From assembly GCF_023715685.1 (NCBI RefSeq), contig NZ_JAMBOQ010000001.1:186001-250000 (forward strand): 64,000 nt of DNA, read 5' to 3'. Positions 60,190 to 64,000 of this stretch are shown here, one piece after another. Source of the DNA: Priestia aryabhattai. Lineage in GTDB: Bacteria > Bacillota > Bacilli > Bacillales > Bacillaceae_H. The translations under genes were made by a program, and so were the position numbers. Under the pieces are notes generated by a model, which searched no databases, had not been told where the DNA came from, and saw nothing but the letters and a program-made list of their open reading frames with translations. How positions within the stretch are numbered: the stretch's first letter is position 1; every line of letters begins with the position of its first letter.

Positions 60190-61665
60190 TTAAATACCGC
60201 GCGACATACCGTAATAATCAATACGATAATCCACAGCTCCTTCTGCAAATACATTTACAGCTGATTTGGAATCTTTTTTCGGGAATACGCGGGAAGTGAA
60301 AACAATTTTGCCGCCATTTATATAAATTTCGACGATGCTTTTGTCGACAAATACGCGAACATCGACTTCCTTTGACGCTGTCCATTTTTCAGAGCGAATC
60401 ACACCGTATTCTGTTGCATATTGATGGTGAAATGAAGAGCGGTCGAGTCTCACTTCTTGCTTTTCTGTATCAAACACAAGGCGAAGCTCTTCTTCTTTAC
60501 TATTAAACAGCTCTAAGCCAAACTGTTTGGCCGCTACCTCACGAAACGTCATATTGATTTCATATGCATTGTTTGTTGCTTCATCTATAATCACTTCTTC
60601 ATTTTTTAGCGTTCCTCTAAAATGAACCGCTTGATCTCGAAGCTTATTTAACTCTTCTACAGGCTTTTGAACGAGTTCATTTCCTTCAAGCGAAAGCTCA
60701 CGAGGAAGCGTTAATGCATGGGCCCATCCGTATTCGTCTGACGGATAGTCAACGTCCGGGTTTCCAATCCATGCAAATAGCAAGCGACGTCCGCTTTCAT
60801 CTTGGAACGTTTGCGGTGCGTAAAAGTCAAATCCCTTATCAATTTCACGATAGTCATCCATTTCAAACGTTAAACTTTCCACATCAAATGTTCCTACCGC
60901 GTAAATCACATTATAAATATTATGAAAATTGTGGCCGTCCGCTTTGATTCCCTGCGGTGAAAAGACAAACACATCTTTTCCGTCAAGCTTAAAATAATCC
61001 GGGCACTCCCACATATACCCAAAGTCAGGAAGCGATGTTTTGACTTCACCTTTAAATGACCACTGAAGCGCATCGCTTGATTCATAAACAATTAATGCGC
61101 CCGTTTCGTTTTCACGCTGAGCGCCTAGCAGCATATAATATGTATCATTTTCTTTCCATACTTTTGGATCGCGCACATGTCCTGTGTATCCATCAGGAAC
61201 GCCTCGCACCGCTGGATTCTGCGTGTACTTTTCCACGCTTCCATCTTGGTTTAGCATCGCGATACATTGATTAGCTGAACGTGAGCCGTCTTCGTATTTT
61301 ACATTACCCGTATAAAACAGCAGCCCTTGTCCATTCTTTTCAATCGCGCCGCCTGAGTATGCGCCGTGCGATTCATATTCTTCCGTTGGCGTTAGCGCAA
61401 CCGGAAGACGTTCCCACGTTACTAAATCCGTAGATTTCACATGAGCCCAGTGCTTCATTCCATGCATCGCACCGTACGGATACCACTGATAAAACACGTG
61501 ATACTCACCGTTTAATTGAATCAAACCGTTTGGATCATTCATCAGCCCGTACGATGGGTGAATATGATAAATCGGCTGCCAGCTGTCTTTGATTGCTTTC
61601 TCTTTTAATGCTTCTAATTCTCCAGATTTTGCTTCTAAAATTGTTCTGTACTTCGATTCAGCCAT
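60190..61665 (-). CDS. scrB: sucrose-6-phosphate hydrolase (glycoside hydrolase family 32)
   Basis: 491 residues from ATG 61665, with GGAGGGATTGAAGAA upstream. GH32 catalytic residues: nucleophile Asp in LMNDPNGLIQLN, RDP in GHVRDPKVWKEN, and acid/base Glu in MWECPDYFKLDG. A C-terminal beta-sandwich follows (VDVRVFVDKSIVEIYINGG, VFTSRVFPKK). It splits sucrose-6-phosphate into glucose-6-phosphate and fructose. No sucrose PTS, fructokinase or ScrR gene is nearby, so it is an isolated gene. An imperfect cre-like AGAAAACGACAACA is upstream. Confidence 0.9.
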   Translation of the reverse strand: MAESKYRTILEAKSGELEALKEKAIKDSWQPIYHIHPSYGLMNDPNGLIQLNGEYHVFYQWYPYGAMHGMKHWAHVKSTDLVTWERLPVALTPTEEYESHGAYSGGAIEKNGQGLLFYTGNVKYEDGSRSANQCIAMLNQDGSVEKYTQNPAVRGVPDGYTGHVRDPKVWKENDTYYMLLGAQRENETGALIVYESSDALQWSFKGEVKTSLPDFGYMWECPDYFKLDGKDVFVFSPQGIKADGHNFHNIYNVIYAVGTFDVESLTFEMDDYREIDKGFDFYAPQTFQDESGRRLLFAWIGNPDVDYPSDEYGWAHALTLPRELSLEGNELVQKPVEELNKLRDQAVHFRGTLKNEEVIIDEATNNAYEINMTFREVAAKQFGLELFNSKEEELRLVFDTEKQEVRLDRSSFHHQYATEYGVIRSEKWTASKEVDVRVFVDKSIVEIYINGGKIVFTSRVFPKKDSKSAVNVFAEGAVDYRIDYYGMSRGI

Positions 61666-61993
61666 TTCTTCAATCCCTCCAGCATCTAAAAAAAAGAGAA
61701 CGTATTCTCCTTGCATTCTATGATATAAAATTTCAAGTGAAAATGCTACCAAAGAACGAATGTTGTCGTTTTCTTGTGTCGGATTTTATAGATAAGTTTT
61801 TTTCTGTTTTTATAGCAGAAAAGAAGGTTTTTCTGTCAGGTGGTTGAATACTATATACAATCAAATTTCACCAGCCTGTACGAGCGTCCGACGGCACTTG
61901 CAGATTTTTTTAGCGAATCATTTGCGTTTTACAGGAAGTATTCAACAAAATGGTAAACCCTTCATATTACATATTATAAAAGGAGGAAATGTC

Positions 61994-62467
61994 ATGACAA
62001 AAGAAAACGTAAAAGAAACAGTAGGTAAAGAAACAAAAGGTGGAAGCAAAGAGTTATTAGTCGGCACGTTAGTAGGTAGCGTAGTGGGTGTAACAACAGC
62101 TTTACTAGTAGCGCCAAAGTCAGGAAAAGAGCTGCGAGCTTCTATTCAAGACGGAGCGAATCAAGCACTTGCTAAAACAGGTCAAGTGAAAGAAACAGTG
62201 TATGCAAAAGGCCAAGACCTCAAACAGCGCACGGCTCGTCTTTCACAAAAAGTCTCCGAACAGTCTTCGCAAGTTGTCAACAAAGTGAAATCTCTGCGCA
62301 CTACTAAAGAACAGCCGCTTGCAGAAACGGCTGCAGCCGAAGAGCTTGAAACGACAGAAATCGTTCAGGATCCTGTTCTTGAAGCTGAAGCAGTGCAAGA
62401 AGAATTAAATACACTTACTCAAGAAGTAAATGAATTAGAACAATCTGTCGATGAAACAAGACATTAA
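61994..62467 (+). CDS. YtxH-domain protein
   Basis: 157 residues from ATG 61994 with AAAGGAGGAAATGTC; the frame is open further upstream without a site. YtxH hallmark: ELLVGTLVGSVVGVTTALLV (membrane helix), APKSGKELRASIQDGANQAL, then a coiled-coil tail. General stress family, usually SigB- or SigH-dependent and membrane associated. The stretch 61666-61993 holds no other gene. Confidence 0.88.
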   Translation: MTKENVKETVGKETKGGSKELLVGTLVGSVVGVTTALLVAPKSGKELRASIQDGANQALAKTGQVKETVYAKGQDLKQRTARLSQKVSEQSSQVVNKVKSLRTTKEQPLAETAAAEELETTEIVQDPVLEAEAVQEELNTLTQEVNELEQSVDETRH

Positions 62468-62471
62468 TAGC

Positions 62472-62502
62472 AAGCTGTAGAGATATCTCTACAGCTTTTA
62501 TG
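62472..62502 (+). terminator. intrinsic terminator
   Basis: AAGCTGTAGAGATATCTCTACAGCTT-type palindrome (62472-62497) then TTTA, five bases after the stop. Confidence 0.75.
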
Positions 62503-62510
62503 TATGTTCG

Positions 62511-62849
62511 TCATCCTTCTTTCCATCCTTCAAAAAAATAGCCTCCGTACGGACACGGCTCTGATTCCGGCAGTTCTTCATAACGCTGTCCACTGTAATA
62601 CTTCGCCAGCACAATCTTAGGTTTGAAAGCCGCTATCCCTCCATTGTCTTCTTGCTCCACTCCGCTTTCTCTCATTAAACGAAAAATATCCATTCCCGCA
62701 AACTCTCCATACCCTTGATAGCACGATTCATAATAAACTTCACCAGGTGTCACCAAATAACACTCCCGCTGCCACGACGGCTGCTTACTGTACACACTCG
62801 CAATACTTATTCCACTCACTGCACACTTCCAGCTGCAAATTCCAACCAT
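62511..62849 (-). CDS. hypothetical protein
   Basis: 112 residues from ATG 62849, chosen because TTGGAGG precedes it; the frame extends to 62882 without a site. Soluble, with several Cys and Tyr: VGICSWKCAVSGISIASVYS, QRECYLVTPGEVYYESCYQG, SGVEQEDNGGIAAF and EPCPYGGYFFEGW. The opening pattern (C...CAVSG.SI) resembles small phage- or plasmid-type hypothetical proteins, but no family is assigned. A structured element lies 120 bp upstream. Confidence 0.6.
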   Translation of the reverse strand: MVGICSWKCAVSGISIASVYSKQPSWQRECYLVTPGEVYYESCYQGYGEFAGMDIFRLMRESGVEQEDNGGIAAFKPKIVLAKYYSGQRYEELPESEPCPYGGYFFEGWKEG

Positions 62850-62965
62850 ATAAGGCCTCCAACGACTTGATAGTCTATTCATCTACAACTTTTGATGAAA
62901 TCAAACATCCGTTGACATGTACAGAATTCTCCCTTCCACCTAAAAAACTACACTACCAGATACCC

Positions 62966-63035
62966 AGTCCCCTTGATTCCCCCTAGAAGGTTCACCTATG
63001 CGGATGTCGGCAACCCGCAAGGGAGGGCAACATCG
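62966..63035 (+). ncRNA. second copy of the structured element seen before yjgB
   Basis: Forward strand CCTTGATTCCCCCTAGAAGG, then TTCACCTATGCG, aligns with the yjgB leader (CCTTGACTATTCCCCCAAGG, GTTTACCTAAGCG). CCTT (62971) pairs with AAGG (62987); GCGG (63000) with CCGC (63015); GATGT (63003) with ACATC (63030); TCCCCTTG with CAAGGGA. No reading frame follows in this direction; a hairpin (63052-63089) does. On the other strand it would lie in the leader of the gene at 62511. Class and orientation unknown. Confidence 0.45.
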
Positions 63036-63045
63036 ATAAAAATAT

Positions 63046-63091
63046 AAAAAAGGTCTGATAAATCGACCATTTCTGGTGATTATCAGACCCC
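63046..63091 (-). terminator. terminator of the gene at 63083
   Basis: GGTCTGATAA-N18-TTATCAGACC; on the reverse strand followed by TTTTTT. It overlaps the stop codon of that gene. Confidence 0.8.
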
Positions 63092-63343
63092 AAGTTTTTC
63101 TGCATTCGAGCGGCTTATTTGCTGTTCAAGCGATTTAGCCAGCAGTACAATTTCATGATCTACATATTTTGTTTTGATTTCTTCAATTTCCTTTAATGTT
63201 TTAGAAAAACTTTCTGCGTTATTTCCCTGTCTGTGCTGCACATCTTTAAAGAAATCAAGCAGTGCCTCGTTAGACTGCGTTGGACGGCTAAAATCAATCG
63301 TGTACATTTTGTACCCTAGTGTTAAATTTGTTGTAGTTGTCAT
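63083..63343 (-). CDS. hypothetical protein (86 residues)
   Basis: ATG 63343 with GGGGGAAATAATT upstream (longer ATG 63358 lacks spacing). Starts TTTTNLTLGYKMYTIDFSRP with a beta hairpin character and ends in a long helix (VLLAKSLEQQISRSNAEKLG). No membrane span, no family recognised. Confidence 0.55.
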   Translation of the reverse strand: MTTTTNLTLGYKMYTIDFSRPTQSNEALLDFFKDVQHRQGNNAESFSKTLKEIEEIKTKYVDHEIVLLAKSLEQQISRSNAEKLGV

Positions 63344-63455
63344 AATTATTTCCCCCATTCTTCCTATAGTGATATATCTTCTACTCTTTACCCTTTAATT
63401 CCTTCTTTTTAACCTAAATTAATTAATTTTTTTAAAAAAACTTCCCATTATAAGA

Positions 63456-63482
63456 AAAAACACCCTTATAACAAGGATGTTA
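63456..63482 (-). terminator. weak terminator
   Basis: AACACCCTT-ATAAC-AAGGATGTT; reverse strand followed by TTTTTTC. It overlaps the stop of the last gene. Confidence 0.5.
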
Positions 63483-63998
63483 GAGTAGTCTTCCCTTGGG
63501 TTCAATTCCAGATGCAAAGTCATCTTTGAACTTAAAGCTAGCAGAATTGTTTTCCGTTAGAAAATGTATTTCCCATTTAAAGACGGGATATTCGGGCTTG
63601 TACATTTCGACTGGCTGATCGGGATTTTCTTCTAATCTTGCAATTGCTCGTTTGAACCCTTCGTATGCAATCCACCAATCGCTCCCGGTTTCATCGGTAA
63701 TAAAACAAACGGAACCGTCAATTAAATGAAGGTTTTGCTTGATGTCATCAGGATTTGTAAAATACGCATTTCCAAAGGTATGGAGACAGTGATCGCAATA
63801 ACCTACTTTGCCTCCGTCTTTATAAATCCAATGCGCGATTGGCTCACTGCAGTCTTTACACGTATTCGTCACTTCTTGAAGAAATGTTTTGCCGCTCCCC
63901 TGTTCTTTTTCATTTTCATAAACGGTCCATACTAAATAATTTTCCGTTTGTTTTGAAATAAAAAGGCGAAACGGCTCGTCTCGATGCCAAAAGTGAAT
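63480..63998 (-). CDS. hypothetical zinc-ribbon protein, 5' end beyond the window
   Basis: The frame is open from the right edge, so the GTG at 63872 is internal; visible part 172 residues. It starts IHFWHRDEPFRLFISKQTEN and YLVWTVYENEKEQGSGKTFL, then CKDC and CDHC knuckles (about residues 47 and 68) for one zinc ion, then WWIAYEGFKRAIARLEENPD and FKWEIHFLTENNSASFKFKD. Soluble. The family is not recognised. Confidence 0.65.
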   Translation of the reverse strand: MHFWHRDEPFRLFISKQTENYLVWTVYENEKEQGSGKTFLQEVTNTCKDCSEPIAHWIYKDGGKVGYCDHCLHTFGNAYFTNPDDIKQNLHLIDGSVCFITDETGSDWWIAYEGFKRAIARLEENPDQPVEMYKPEYPVFKWEIHFLTENNSASFKFKDDFASGIEPKGRLL

Positions 63999-64000
63999 AT

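Noticed and set aside
1..64000. CRISPR array, rRNA, tRNA, prophage or plasmid origin
   Set aside because: No regularly spaced repeats, no rRNA core strings, no clear cloverleaf genes and no phage structural or replication genes were seen by eye; a tRNA scan would be the decisive test.

Overview
The window looks like chromosomal DNA of a low-GC, endospore-forming Bacillaceae, most probably Priestia (Bacillus) megaterium or a close relative. The evidence is two alpha/beta SASP genes, germinant-receptor permeases, SpoIIP- and SigH-like proteins, a YjcZ-type peptide, AGGAGG-type ribosome binding sites with frequent TTG/GTG starts, and many strong intrinsic terminators. The species call is inference from gene content and remembered family members. 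I see no rRNA, tRNA, CRISPR array, intact IS or prophage.

Region 1 (1-15 kb) is a spore-flavoured accessory zone with long AT-rich gaps. It holds tandem GerAB-type permeases plus a small two-helix D-subunit-like protein, a TnrA-like regulator, two DUF3231 proteins, a YflT stress protein, two near-identical SASP genes, a two-gene membrane operon, a MEDS-domain protein and a WGxxGxxG protein. It also contains many gene remnants: ends of an arylsulfotransferase-like protein, CotF, YyaL and a GyrI-like domain, a CBO0543-family gene with three lesions and a broken prealbumin-like gene. A dispersed terminator-associated repeat occurs three times.

Region 2 (15-32 kb) is core metabolism. moeA diverges from moaC-moaB (molybdenum cofactor). 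Convergent to these is a molybdopterin oxidoreductase of the YuiH/MsrP type preceded by a clear SAM-I riboswitch, which ties it to methionine metabolism. Next come an exported YjgB protein behind a structured leader, a frameshifted cyclase-GNAT pair, a PrpF isomerase / LysR / CitMHS tricarboxylate cluster, a Bax-inhibitor-like protein, an ECF-type sigma factor followed by a second-type clpP, a triple NlpC/P60 protein and a MarR-MFS pair.

Region 3 (32-48 kb) has a SigH paralogue, a cold-shock gene, a phosphatase, an AraC/GyrI regulator, two amino-acid permeases, the proline catabolic pair (P5C dehydrogenase, proline dehydrogenase), a SpoIIP paralogue and a DHA2 drug exporter.

Region 4 (48-64 kb) has a PAS-GGDEF-EAL gene silenced by three in-frame stops, a four-domain AbrB-like protein, lipoproteins (one an MTA/SAH nucleosidase), a PsiE/DUF2294 pair, an aldo/keto reductase, a dead PPOX gene, a sucrose-6-phosphate hydrolase and YtxH. 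A second copy of the structured element seen before yjgB lies near 63 kb, and the last gene runs off the right edge.

Several genes are broken by one base or one stop while otherwise reading as intact, so either ongoing decay or base-level sequence error should be kept in mind. The most promising unexplained items are the two-copy structured RNA-like element, the single-chain four-fold AbrB protein, the sigma-ClpP operon and the SAM-controlled molybdoenzyme.
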